Assembly: GCA_030248135.1 (NCBI GenBank)
Contig: JASANC010001289.1
Location: 1 to 62,322 of the forward strand
Direction: 5' to 3'
Source of the DNA: Theristus sp. LFF4_11
Taxonomy: Eukaryota; Nematoda; Chromadorea; Monhysterida; Xyalidae
DNA length: 62,322 bases
Below the pieces are notes generated by a model, which did no database searches, was not told the origin of the DNA, and saw only the letters and a list, made by a program, of their open reading frames with translations. Of this stretch, positions 24,964-34,117 are shown piece by piece (the stretch's first letter is position 1; each line of letters starts with the position of its first letter). The position numbers and the translations under genes were made by a program.

Positions 24964-26635
24964 TCAATCACTCAATCTGAACTCAACATTCTTCATAGGT
25001 CGCTCGCGGAAACTGTACTGATGCCACTGATGGTGCACGACATCATCAGAGCTGTTTTTGTGCTTATTGACCAATCGCTGTTCCGACAGTGATCTGCGAC
25101 GTAGATTCGCCAATCGTTGGTAATGCGTGAAATCAGAGGCGCTCGCACGCTGGCATACGGGTGCGAACAGAGACAGTGACTGACGGAACGTTGTGTCCGA
25201 TGAACAAACCTGCAAACGTTCAAAATGCTTAAAAAATACATGGTCATCATAATAGGCAAGGCATACTCACTTGTTGGGTACGCAACGCAACGCAACGCAA
25301 CAAGGTTCCAAAAAAACGTAAAGGGGCATTCATGAAGCAGCATGTAGTGACACGTGGCTACGCGGTCACTGAAAACTGCTTCGTGAATGCCGCTTTAGAA
25401 GCCATGGTTCTCAGTGACACCCTGTACCTGCACGAACTCTGCCAACGTGATCATGCCGTCGCCGTTCAGGTCGAAGCGGGCGAAAATCTAGAAACTGAAG
25501 TCTGGTTAAAACCAATCAGTTTTCAGCGTTTTCACAAAAACGCAAAACAACACGCCGCGAATGTGCACGCCCACTTCGTCCGCATGCTGATGAATGTACT
25601 CAGTCGACGGCCTCAGATGGTCGTCGGCCATGAGCGCGTGCACGGCCGTGATCACACGCACCAGATCGTCCTGTCTGATGACGCCGCGGCGTGTTGTGTC
25701 GTACCTGTGCGGGGCGTGTTCGGCCGTCCCGGATACGTACGTTAATGAGTGAACAAGTACAGGGCAATCAAAGCAAAATGTCAATAGGGGAAACGGCTGG
25801 TATTCAGAACGGAAGCAGGATTTTCAGTTGATACTTCCAGCCGCAAAAGATATATAGTTTCGATTTGTTGTGTTAAAATTTCAACTGAAACGGTCAACGC
25901 AGCTGTTTCAACACAGCTACGTGTCACTAAATGCTGCTTCATGAATGCGCCTTTCGCTTTCATAAAACACCGCGCGTGAAACGTTGCTTCCTGCTCTCTC
26001 AGTGGTGCCTAACATTTCAAACAGCCACTTCAGTCGTTCGTTCATTGTGCCCCGGAGCAGCGTTGACAGCGTTTCAGCGAATTCCTACAAAAATGCAGAA
26101 AATGCTGAAAAAAAACAAAAAGTTGAACGTTAAAGTTTGAATTACCTCGAATGTTATGTGTCCATTGCCATTTCGATCGAAGCCGCGAAAGATCAGCTCG
26201 GCATAGTTCTCGGTGTCTGCGGGTGCAGATTGAAAAAAAGGCAAAAACATTCGAGAAAACAACAACAATTGTAAAATGAGTTGCACTCACTTACTGCCGT
26301 AATAAAAATAGTGCTCATACATTCGTTGCAGTTCGGTCAGAGTTACATAGCCGAGCGGGTAGTTCTGAAAAATGTTTTTATCTGAAACCCCTAAAATACA
26401 AAACTTGATTTAATTGACCTATTTTTCAGTTTTCTCTAAGAACTCAGCAAAGTTAAGGCTGCTCAAGTCAGAAGAAACAATGACGTCACTATTTCTGTAT
26501 TGAGACGCACCTCCTTGAATCGTCGGTAGAGCAGCTTCAATTCGTCGCGAGTGAAGTTTGTCCGTCCAACCAACTCTTCGATCTTCTCGGGCAGAAATCG
26601 AATCTGCACGTACGTGTCGGCATTGTTCAGTTTTG
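24964..26635 (-). CDS. Neuronal calcium sensor / KChIP-like EF-hand protein (5' end open)
   Basis: Exons on the minus strand: 26511-26635, 26295-26364, 26146-26216, 26014-26084, 25554-25704, 25428-25487, 24964-25209; all six junctions are in phase. The protein opens with FLPEKIEELVGRTNFTRDEL. It then has a degenerate first hand (NYPLGYVTLTEL, with Tyr where NCS proteins have Cys), EF2 FDRNGNGHITFEEF, the linker LLRGTMNERLKWLFEMYD, a third hand (YDTTRRGVIRQDDL) and EF4 FDLNGDGMITLAEF. The C-terminal exon adds about 80 residues, more than in usual NCS or KChIP proteins, ending in a basic Arg/Ser region. Such proteins bind Ca and regulate channels or receptors at membranes. The first exon here starts in phase 1, so the N-terminus lies upstream; the exon at 27938-28172 fits in phase. 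Confidence 0.88.
25320..25397. mobile_element. Hairpin MITE B, copy 3
   Basis: GGGGCATTCATGAAGCAGCA and TGTAGTGACACG fold back on CGGTCACTGAAAACTGCTTC and GTGAATGCCGC. It lies 30 bp from the EF4 exon, within an intron of the calcium-sensor gene. Confidence 0.8.
25775..25905 (+). repeat. Dispersed repeat E, copy 1
   Basis: AATGTCAATAGGGGAAACGG, CTGGTATTCAGAAC and the later TTGTGTTAAAATTTCAACTG are matched in order at 49285-49425 with about 80% identity by eye. It is non-coding and runs directly into the MITE B remnant at 25898. Confidence 0.65.
25898..25956. mobile_element. Hairpin MITE B, copy 4 (right half only)
   Basis: Only the CAGCTACGTGTCACTAAATG / CTGCTTCATGAATGCGCC arm remains, preceded by the GTTTCAACA loop seen in copy 2. 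The left arm is missing. Confidence 0.7.
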
Positions 26636-26814
26636 CTGCATGTATGCATAAAAATTGAATTTTTTACTGAAAATCTTGGTCGTACTTTTAAATTTGTGTG
26701 GGAAATATTCAGAAACCCCAAAATGGTAGAAGGATGACTTTCGTTACGTTATGATCACTGAGAATAGTAGCTCAATCGCATGGTCAGCCGCAGTGTACAC
26801 GACTGATAGATCTA

Positions 26815-27029
26815 CGATCTTTTATTATGGTCCCGAGACTGAATGCGCGCATAGATAAATAAACAGTTTATGCATGATGCGGGAATTCAAAATTGGCAAA
26901 GTGATCCTATCCTAGTCCTCTGAATAAGGCCGAGTCACTTTGGCTGCTTTTTAAAGCATTTTTAATTTAAAAATTGCCACATAAAGACTGAAACTAGTTT
27001 CCTTTCTACGTCTGCACACGCAGTCGCAA
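26815..27029 (-). repeat. Dispersed repeat C, copy 2 (inverted)
   Basis: Minus-strand match to copies at 9412 and 32219, sharing CGGGAATTCAAAATTGGCAA, CACATAAAGACTGAAACTAG and TTTCTACGTCTGCACACGCA in the reverse orientation. It lies upstream of the first visible calcium-sensor exon. Confidence 0.65.
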
Positions 27030-27089
27030 ATTCCAAAAAATTGACAATACACAATGTTAAAGTTTTGTTGAACTGTTTACTCAGTGCCG

Positions 27090-27155
27090 TTCAGTTTACC
27101 CGAACTCCGAATTCAGTTTACCCGAACTCCGAATTCAGTTTACCCGAGCTCCGAA
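27090..27155. repeat. 22-bp tandem repeat, three copies
   Basis: TTCAGTTTACCCGAACTCCG plus AA recurs at 27090, 27112 and 27134, the last copy with one change (GAGCTCC). No coding role is visible. Confidence 0.85.
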
Positions 27156-27937
27156 CGACCCGCTTGATGCTTTTGCGAACGCTCCTTCCAAACTGCGGTA
27201 TCGCCTGTTCGTTGCCCATATGCTCCTTTTAGAAAACTCACTCCAAATATGGTTTTTCAAATATTCCGTCTGCTAAATTTCTGTGAAAACGCGTCGTAAA
27301 ATTGTGACCGTTCTCAGAAACTGACGAGCAATAAATAAAGTTTACCAACTCGAAAATTACTGAGACTTTCTGTCAAAACCCGGCTGTTTTTTCTTCGCCA
27401 CCTTCTTTGTTGTTTCCCATTGTACCATAATTTTTTCGAAAGGCCAACATTATGGGTCGTTTCAAGAAGCGTAATTCTGAATTGACCACACACACACACA
27501 TTACATTTGTCGGGCACTAAAACCACAAACAGCTGTGCCCTTCAAATCAGCTTCTTTGGCCTTTGTTCCGTCTTTCGCTGTAGTTTTACCTGAATTTTTT
27601 CGATAAAACTGGAGCAAACTCATACAAATACTTTTTTTGCACGTAACGGTGCGCCACACCCCTCCACTGTCTCAAAAATGCACAAAGCTCTCTTCAACGT
27701 AATTGATGTGCCACTTTTTATGGCACAGTGCAATGCCACCAGAATTACATGACTTTTAGAAAGAACGAATGTTGTTGAAATTGTGTTTTTTTTCACCAGC
27801 AACGTTTCAGAAGCAACAGAAAAATTCACAGCAGAAATGTAAGACCAACTCGCAAAGAAGAAAAAACGTTTATCTGAATGAAAAACTAAAACAAAAGTAC
27901 GTAATCAGCAGTAAAATTTGTGTGCTGTTCAGAGCAC

Positions 27938-28172
27938 CTAGTGCCGCTTTGGTCCAATCAGCGCCGTTCCTCTCCGCATTCGAGTCTGTATCTTGTTGAT
28001 CAGCATCGTATTGTTTCGAACGTGCTCCTTCCAAAGTTGCCGTATTCGCGTTTCGACCGTCAGCCTCCTCGGTTGCGTTTCGATATTCGACCAGCTGCAT
28101 TTGCACTTCATTGTCAGTCCGAAGGCGATAAAAAATCGTTTGACATGACTGCGTGTCGTCGTCAACCGTCAC
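27938..28172 (-). CDS. Coding exon of uncertain parent gene
   Basis: An exon bounded by acceptor AATGGCAG and donor CTAG|GTGCTC, starting in phase 0 and ending in phase 1. It encodes about 78 residues beginning VTVDDDTQSCQTIFYRLR, acidic and polar, with no domain I recognise. Two parents fit by phase. It can follow the secreted-protein frame at 28437-28720 through a TCG|GTTGAC donor. It can also run into the first visible calcium-sensor exon (26635), supplying a variable N-terminus such as KChIPs have; an internal Met (VQMQLVEYRN) could start that form. Neither junction can be proved here. Confidence 0.45.
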
Positions 28173-28360
28173 CTGCCATTCGCATCCGCCAGGGCGCCAG
28201 TTTTAGAAACTCCAATATAGCTGTTTCAAGGTTTCAGTGGAGCTCGTTTCATTTTAGAAAACACCGCGCTTCCGAACTATTGAACTGCTGAACCTGAACC
28301 TTAATATTCTGAAACTTCGAACATTGCCTTTCTAGAACCTGCTATGGTGACTATAAACAG

Positions 28361-28720
28361 CTAAAAAAGTTTGTTAAGTCTGGTCCCTGGAGCGCAGTAG
28401 CATCCGTCCACAGTCTTAGTGTCAACCGATTGGCAAGTGTTCGTCAAAATGTCGCCAAATGACGTCGTGAACCGGTCAATCATCTCAGTAGTGGTGGGCT
28501 TGCATTGTGACATAAAAAGTGTGGAAGTCGGCTTTTCAGTAGAGGTGGCATTGAACAGTGCTTCTTCATAGAGAATGTTCAGTGTCTGCTGATACACTTC
28601 GAGAGAAAGTGCACGGAGCTCGAGAAGAGCTTGCACGCCATTGCCATCATAGTTGACGACCAGTGAAACAGGAAGCGATGATAGTAGAACGACAAAATGA
28701 CACACATCTCTTAGTTTCAT
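28361..28720 (-). CDS. Secreted protein with signal peptide, unrecognised
   Basis: A single open frame of 119 residues starts at an ATG (28718-28720) with a typical signal peptide (MKLRDVCHFVVLLSSLPVSL). The mature part is mostly helical in character, with an NATST glycosylation sequon and a few Cys (SQCKP, NTCQS, DGCYCAPG). It ends at 28361 if read through. A TCG|GTTGAC donor at 28437 would instead join it in phase to the exon at 28172. No family is recognised. The signal peptide and the intact frame are the reasons to call it. Confidence 0.5.
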   Translation of the reverse strand: MKLRDVCHFVVLLSSLPVSLVVNYDGNGVQALLELRALSLEVYQQTLNILYEEALFNATSTEKPTSTLFMSQCKPTTTEMIDRFTTSFGDILTNTCQSVDTKTVDGCYCAPGTRLNKLF

Positions 28721-30966
28721 TGTTGATAATGCGAACGTTTTCGGCTTTCGCTTGATTTTCGCACTGAAGCAACCTTTTTAATCACTAACAAAACTAGTTT
28801 TTCTTTTGCACCGTCTTGAATTCCGTTGTCATGGAAACTTTCTGCTCCACTTTCCATTATTCGGATATCTTAGTATTATAGAATACGAGCGAACAAGATT
28901 GTAAAGAACTAGCTTTGAAAAGACGAACTTGGCGCAAACAGAATTTCCTGCTCATTGTGTGTGCGTTCATTTTTTAAGTTGAAATCCCATAAACCGAGAA
29001 AAACCGTTTCTGCGTGAATAAAAATGTCTACAGCCAAAAAATCACGTATAATCTTTATGAACATGCACCTTTTTCCCAATCCACATAATCGACCACTGCA
29101 CGTTGTGATCAGCGTAAAACAAGTTCAGCACCAATATTCAAAAAATGCATACAAAATGCTGAAAATAACATTTTTCCACATGCACGTGTAGCAAGCGCAG
29201 CAGAAGATGCAGAAATCATGTATTCAGCGAAATTCATGTTATGCATGCAGGCAGTGTGCACACACCAGTAAGCTGATTGGCTGCATCGGTTAATTTGACC
29301 AATCAGGCGCATCAAAAATTTAAACACAGCAAAGCCAGTGTCAATTGGTTGCATGCAAACGTGCACTTTTTACACTGTTTGCACGTTTTTATACGAAACA
29401 CCACGATAATAATAATAAACCCAGTAGCAGCCCCCCTCCTAGTCCAAAGTTTTCATGTTATATGCGGTTTCACCAACAAGTTTGTAGTTTGCACTGATGT
29501 CAACCGTTGGACGTTGGTATTGAGCATCTCTGAAGTTCTTGTTGCAAAGGTGTCTTTGATCATGCACTACTCCATCAGTGATTCCCTTCACCCACCAGTC
29601 TGCTTTTTGTCTTGCGTTCTATGAATGATTTCTCTCCTTGACGCGCTAAAAATTATACACCTCTGCAAAACGAGTGCAATTTTGCCACCTAGAACGACAA
29701 TGGGGAGTGTTGCTATTGTGGCAACAGTAAACATAACCACAATTTACCACATAATAAAATCTGGCTGTAGTCAATGTCGTGTACGTGTTTGCTTCCAGTT
29801 CTATCATAAACCTTTTTTAGTTTGGTTATTTTTTTAACTCTTAAAATTGTTTGAATAAGTTAAAGATTAAAAAACGGCTTAAATTTTAAAAAGTGTGGTA
29901 AGTAGAAACGCTCATCAGCGCTCTAAGTTAGTTACCACACGCGCTCAGTCTCGGAGTGCACTGGCATTTACAATTGTCTATTTTGTTCACTGGTTTCAAA
30001 ATAAATAATAATAACCCCGACATCAAAACAAGCGCAAATATCACAACAAAAGCGATTCAGATTCTTCTCTCGCGCCTCCACACGGTTTTGGCGACTCTGT
30101 CCAATGATACACGCACATTTCAGAACATTGAAAAAAGTATAAAAAATATAAATTGCAGGCGCGAAAAATCGCAAAATTTGGCGTAACAAGAAGCCTGGTT
30201 TATAAATAATGAGAGTGCAGGAGTCTTGGAATTCTGTGTAGTTCCAGACACACTGCTCTTACCACACATGTCTGAACTTCCCATCCATGTCGTACCGACC
30301 GCTTTAGAGGTTTTGCTATTGAATTTCTTTTGAGAAAAGCGTTTCCCTCATTCATTTTTCGTTGTTCAGTTTCGTCAGAGTCAAAAACACCCAAGATCAA
30401 TTCCCAGAAATCCCAGATATCATGCACTGCGCTGAGTGGCTGGAAATGCGATTTTCACAGGCAATCTGTGTTTGTTCAAATAAGTTTATATTGCAAAAAA
30501 GATCATTTTATGGCATGCTTGTATTTTTTCTTCATCTAAAAATCATAGTGCTGCCAAATTTTTTTAATTATGCACAAACATGTAACGTTATTCAAGTCAA
30601 GGACCCCACCGAAAAGTTTCCCCGCTCGCTGATTGGCCGATTCACATTGAGAGATCTAAACAGCGTGCTTTCAGCACATAGTTATTGAATTCATCTGCTG
30701 AGGAGGGGCTGTTGATCATCGCGAATATTCTGTGTGTATTCGTTCGTTATTGCCATAGCAATAATATAATATGCCCCACAATTGTACTTTATCACAGCAG
30801 TTGTGTAATTTGTTCTGATCTTCTTCAAATTTTGTGCTGTTCTCAATTTTAAATAATTAACCGACCAACTGAATAGTCTAATCAGCTTGTTTTCCAAATA
30901 GGAAGGATCACAAAACTAGGTGTTCTTGAAAAGCTGTATTTCTCTCAAAGTTCAGTAGTTTAGAAG
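28721..30966. other. Intergenic region upstream of the first DOMON gene
   Basis: No gene could be supported. The sequence ATCTTAGTATTATAGAATAC at 28866-28886 is, on the minus strand, the same 5'-end motif (CTATAATACTAAGAT) carried by the Helitron-like elements, so a stray Helitron end is probable there. Several CCAATCAG octamers are scattered through the rest. Confidence 0.45.
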
Positions 30967-31387
30967 CTTATGCAAATTCCCTTTCTGGCGCCCAACATGG
31001 GGCTCGAACCCACGACCGTTAGATTGAGAGTCCAAGACGGACCAGTATCACGTTTCAATTTGTGCAGCAGTGTGCGACTTTAGCTCTTTTCGATCTCGAA
31101 GCGTTCTCTGCAGATCGCGTTGACTAATAAACAAATAAATTCTAATCAGCCAATCAAATTATGTGATAAATCATTTTCAATTGTTGGGGAGAAGTTGGGA
31201 ACAACGTGTATTGTGTAATTGATACATGTCATTATATTGGCTATATAAGCTGATTACAGTGATCTGTGTTTGTTTTGTGATCTGTATCTGTGATGAGAAA
31301 TCAGTTTGTTATTATTCCTGTCGTAATCGCACCGTCCTAAGCAGCAAACCCAATAAACATCTTAAACCACGCAAATTCCCTTTCTGT
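30967..31387 (+). mobile_element. LTR-retrotransposon remnant with tRNA-Lys-type primer-binding site
   Basis: TGGCGCCCAACATGGGGC at 30986-31003, continued by TCGAACCCACGACC, is complementary to the 3' end of a tRNA-Lys including its CCA, the usual form of a retroelement primer-binding site. It directly follows GCAAATTCCCTTTC. About 180 bp later a stretch begins TGTTGGGGAGAAGTTGGGAA (31183), has TATATAAGC and AATAAA, and ends with the same GCAAATTCCCTTTCTG (31371-31386), as an LTR would. TTAGAAG flanks both ends (30960-30966 and 31387-31393), possibly a target duplication. No gag or pol is left, and most of the 5' LTR is missing. An alternative reading is a 383-bp retroposed insert with 16-bp target duplications. 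Confidence 0.55.
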
Positions 31388-31412
31388 TAGAAGTGCCAAA
31401 ATATTTATCGAA

Positions 31413-33798
31413 ATGGTCAATTGGCTGTGTCCATCGTTGCTGTTGGCAGTCGGGCTGAAAATGGTAAGTTCTGAAGAAGATTTTGCTTCGGTGTATTTGT
31501 TGACGTTTTTTCCAGTCAATTATATCTTCAGAATTTGAATATTCGTATTCTGCGCATAGACGCTGATTGATTATGACTGAGTGGAATCACTTGGCCCGGG
31601 ACGCCCGAAAGCCTTCCCCACCCTCCGTCTCAAAAAAATCGTGCAGCCTTGTGAAAACGCCACTTGTTCAGTAGTACATTAGTCAACGAATTTGTTGAGC
31701 AGGTGGCTCCGAAAACAGTGCACACACGCACCCTAGCATTCTTTGCAACAGGCCTCGACAATGACCTCAGTCGACACGAGCGCCTGTGGCAGCAGCAAAG
31801 GCTGCACCGTTCTGCCGTCGACGTGCGACGTACAAAATGCAAACGGCTGCGCTGATCTACTGGTCACCTACAGCAAGCACGGCGAGCACGTCGACTTTGA
31901 GTTCATGAAAAAACTCGATAAAACTGTGGACCTGCAGTACGCGGCGATCGGATTCTCCGATGATCAGGAGATGGTAATAAGTCGGCAAACGATGTCACCC
32001 TCGTGGCCTGGTGGTAGTGCGTTAGACTACAGTCTGTGCGCTCGGGGGATCGAGCCCCGCCGAGGGGTGTATAGGCACTTAATGACAGAGAAAACTCGAT
32101 GGGTGCCCTACTCAATGGCGTTCTGTACGTTTCTCTGGGTTAGCCCTGGCTAAAAACATCGCCTAAAAATCCCAACACCAACAACAAACTTTGCTTGCTG
32201 TTATCAATTTTTTGGGGGTTCTGCGGCTCAGTGCGTGTTCAGACGTTGTGAGGAAACCAGTTTCAATCTTTATGTGGCAATTCAAATTAGCCTAAGTGAC
32301 TCGGTCACACTTAGAGGACTCGGATCACTTTGCTGATTTTGAATTCCCGCGTGAATGCATGAAACTGTTTACGAATCTCTGCGCGCACTGAGTCTCCGGA
32401 ACCAAAATAAAAGATAACCCGTTTAGAACAGGAGCCAATTTTTTGTGAGCACTGGCTTGATGTTTTCTTCAAACCGCTTGGATTTGATTCAAATCCGGAT
32501 TGTGGTGCGCTGCATTTCAATTGAATTGCTCCGATTTCCCGTGCGCAGGGCCGCGACGCCGTGACGCTGTGCATTTTTCGCAAGAGCACCAATCAGGCGT
32601 TCGGGCGGCTCGCCTGGAATCCCGGCTACACGAATGAGCCGGTGGAGGTGAAGCGACGTGAACGTTTATTTTTTTTACAATTATATTAGAGATGTTCGTT
32701 TTAACTGAACAATTGAACTGATAACGCTGATTGGTTGCGAATTTTAGTTGAAATCGGTCAAATCAATCAGGTTTTCTATGACACTGGTGCGACCAATCAC
32801 AGTGGCAGAACGGTGTTTCTTTTGTTTGTAAAATTTCAAAATCAATTAGCGGTGGTGTCAGCAATAATTTTGTTCATTTTCTGACAATTTCTTTCAGACA
32901 CTGGATAACACACAAGCGAATTTAAAATGAACGTGTTTACCGCATTCATCATTCTTTCAGACACTGCATAACACAGGCGAATTCAAAATGAACGCGTTTA
33001 CCGCATTCATCATTCAGAACAGCGACAACGAGCTGCAGACGAAGCGCAGCGGCAGCAAGGACGGCTATTTGTACTGCCACGTGCGTCAGTCCATCCAGCC
33101 GCAGCGGCAACGCGTCAACACGGACAAGGTGAAGCCGTTGGACAGGCCGTACAATCTGCTGCTCGCTGTCGGTCCGGCCGCCTCTGAAAAAAGTCAGCAA
33201 AACGCAATGGTGATGTTGTCGCTATGTAGCTTACTGGTGGGCGGTGGTATCATCGCGCATGTAAAGAAGAAAAAAGTTTTGCCAGTGTATGAAGTGAGGA
33301 TTTATTTGGCAGACATTCACCAATTTGTCTGATTAATCACAGTGGCAATGGTGGATAGCCCTGAAAAAAAACGTCGAAAGGACATAAACTCCGTTCCCGC
33401 TGGAATGTCTGCACAGAAAGCATGCATACCTATGTATCACGAGATCACCAGCCAATCAGCGGATTGACTATAATGTAGAGTTCAACTGTAAAATGTTTTT
33501 TTTCAATGCGGCTGTGTTGATGACCAGCTGTACTGTAACATTGCTTCCATTCCAAGGCACCAGCCACACTACGTTTGCGAAAACTCAGCTAAAACTCTGA
33601 AAAGAAAAAAACGTTCAACTGCAGTCGTCCGACAGCACACTCGAAGAGCAGCGAGCACTCAGCAGACGGTAGTGACCGAGTTCGTGGGCGTCACAGGAGT
33701 TGAAGAGTCTGAGCACGACCACAGCGGGCACGATCACGGGGATCACGAACCGCATCCAGAGGGAGAAAGTTCGTTCCAACAAAACGCTGTTCATTAAA
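31413..33798 (+). CDS. Secreted DOMON-domain protein with His/Asp/Glu-rich tail
   Basis: Exons 31413-31463, 31752-31973, 32549-32647, 32961-33192 and 33626-33798 are all in phase and encode 258 residues. The first exon is a short signal peptide (MVNWLCPSLLLAVGLKM). Exons 2-4 form a DOMON domain: ACGSSKGC, FEFMKKLDKTVDLQYAAIGF, DAVTLCIF, GRLAWNPGYTNEP, DGYLYCHVRQSIQPQ and PYNLLLAVGPAAS. DOMON domains bind haem or sugar and sit in extracellular redox proteins. The last exon is acidic and His-rich (HDHSGHDHGDHEPH), a possible metal-binding tail. Exon 2 is exactly 222 nt, and intron positions and phases match the DOMON part of the gene at 38635, so the two are tandem paralogues; this one lacks the cytochrome b561 part. 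Reading through the last intron gives a different end with a membrane segment (stop at 33332). Confidence 0.85.
31994..32189 (+). mobile_element. tRNA-derived SINE, copy 2
   Basis: It begins GTCACCCTCGTGGCCTGGTGG 20 bp after the donor of the DOMON exon 31752-31973. It contains box B GGATCGAGCCCCG and the family body (CTCAATGGCGTTCTGTACG), and ends CCCAACACCAACAACAAA. Confidence 0.9.
32219..32415 (+). repeat. Dispersed repeat C, copy 3
   Basis: Shares GAGGAAACCAGTTTCAATC-type sequence, ATGTGGCAATTC, TTTTGAATTCCCGCGTG and CGGAACCAAAATAAA in order with 9412-9592. It lies in the same intron as SINE copy 2. Confidence 0.7.
32890..33022 (+). repeat. 63-bp tandem duplication of a splice acceptor and exon start
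   Basis: CTTTCAGACACTGGATAACA (acceptor, exon start 32898) is followed 63 bp later by CTTTCAGACACTGCATAACA (exon start 32961). Both are followed by AATT(T/C)AAAATGAACG(T/C)G and TTTACCGCATTCATCATT. Use of the upstream copy meets TGA after ten codons, so the downstream acceptor makes the protein. Confidence 0.85.
33395..33492. mobile_element. MITE group A fragment
   Basis: TGTCTGCACAGAAAGCATGC, then GAGATCACCAGCCAATCAGC and TATAATGTAGAGTTCAACTG correspond to the right half of group A. It lies in the last intron of the DOMON gene. Confidence 0.6.
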
Positions 33799-34117
33799 TT
33801 CCCAAAAATTCATTAAATTCCCCATTAAAAAATAATGTGCACGTTGCTGCACATGTTCATGCAAGATGCACTTATCGGATTAAAACGTGCACAAACCCAT
33901 GCACTAAAAGCAAAAATAACCGCTATTTTTTGTTTTTTGAAAATAATGCAGATACAACTCGCTTGTTTTCGCTTTCAGGTGCCTGTTCGCAAATTGTTGT
34001 CCAGTCGCTCGTGGTGTTGATAGCCAGTGGGTGTGCGATCATTCGTCAAATCATGCTGTGATCTCAGTTTTAGAACTTTCATTTTGGTTTCACGGTTTAT
34101 GGACAATGAATCTACTA

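Noticed and set aside
31001..31060. A tRNA gene on the minus strand (T arm and anticodon-like stem)
   Set aside because: Only the 3' half is present, CCA is encoded, and no matching 5' acceptor stem or D arm is found. A primer-binding site in a retroelement remnant fits better.
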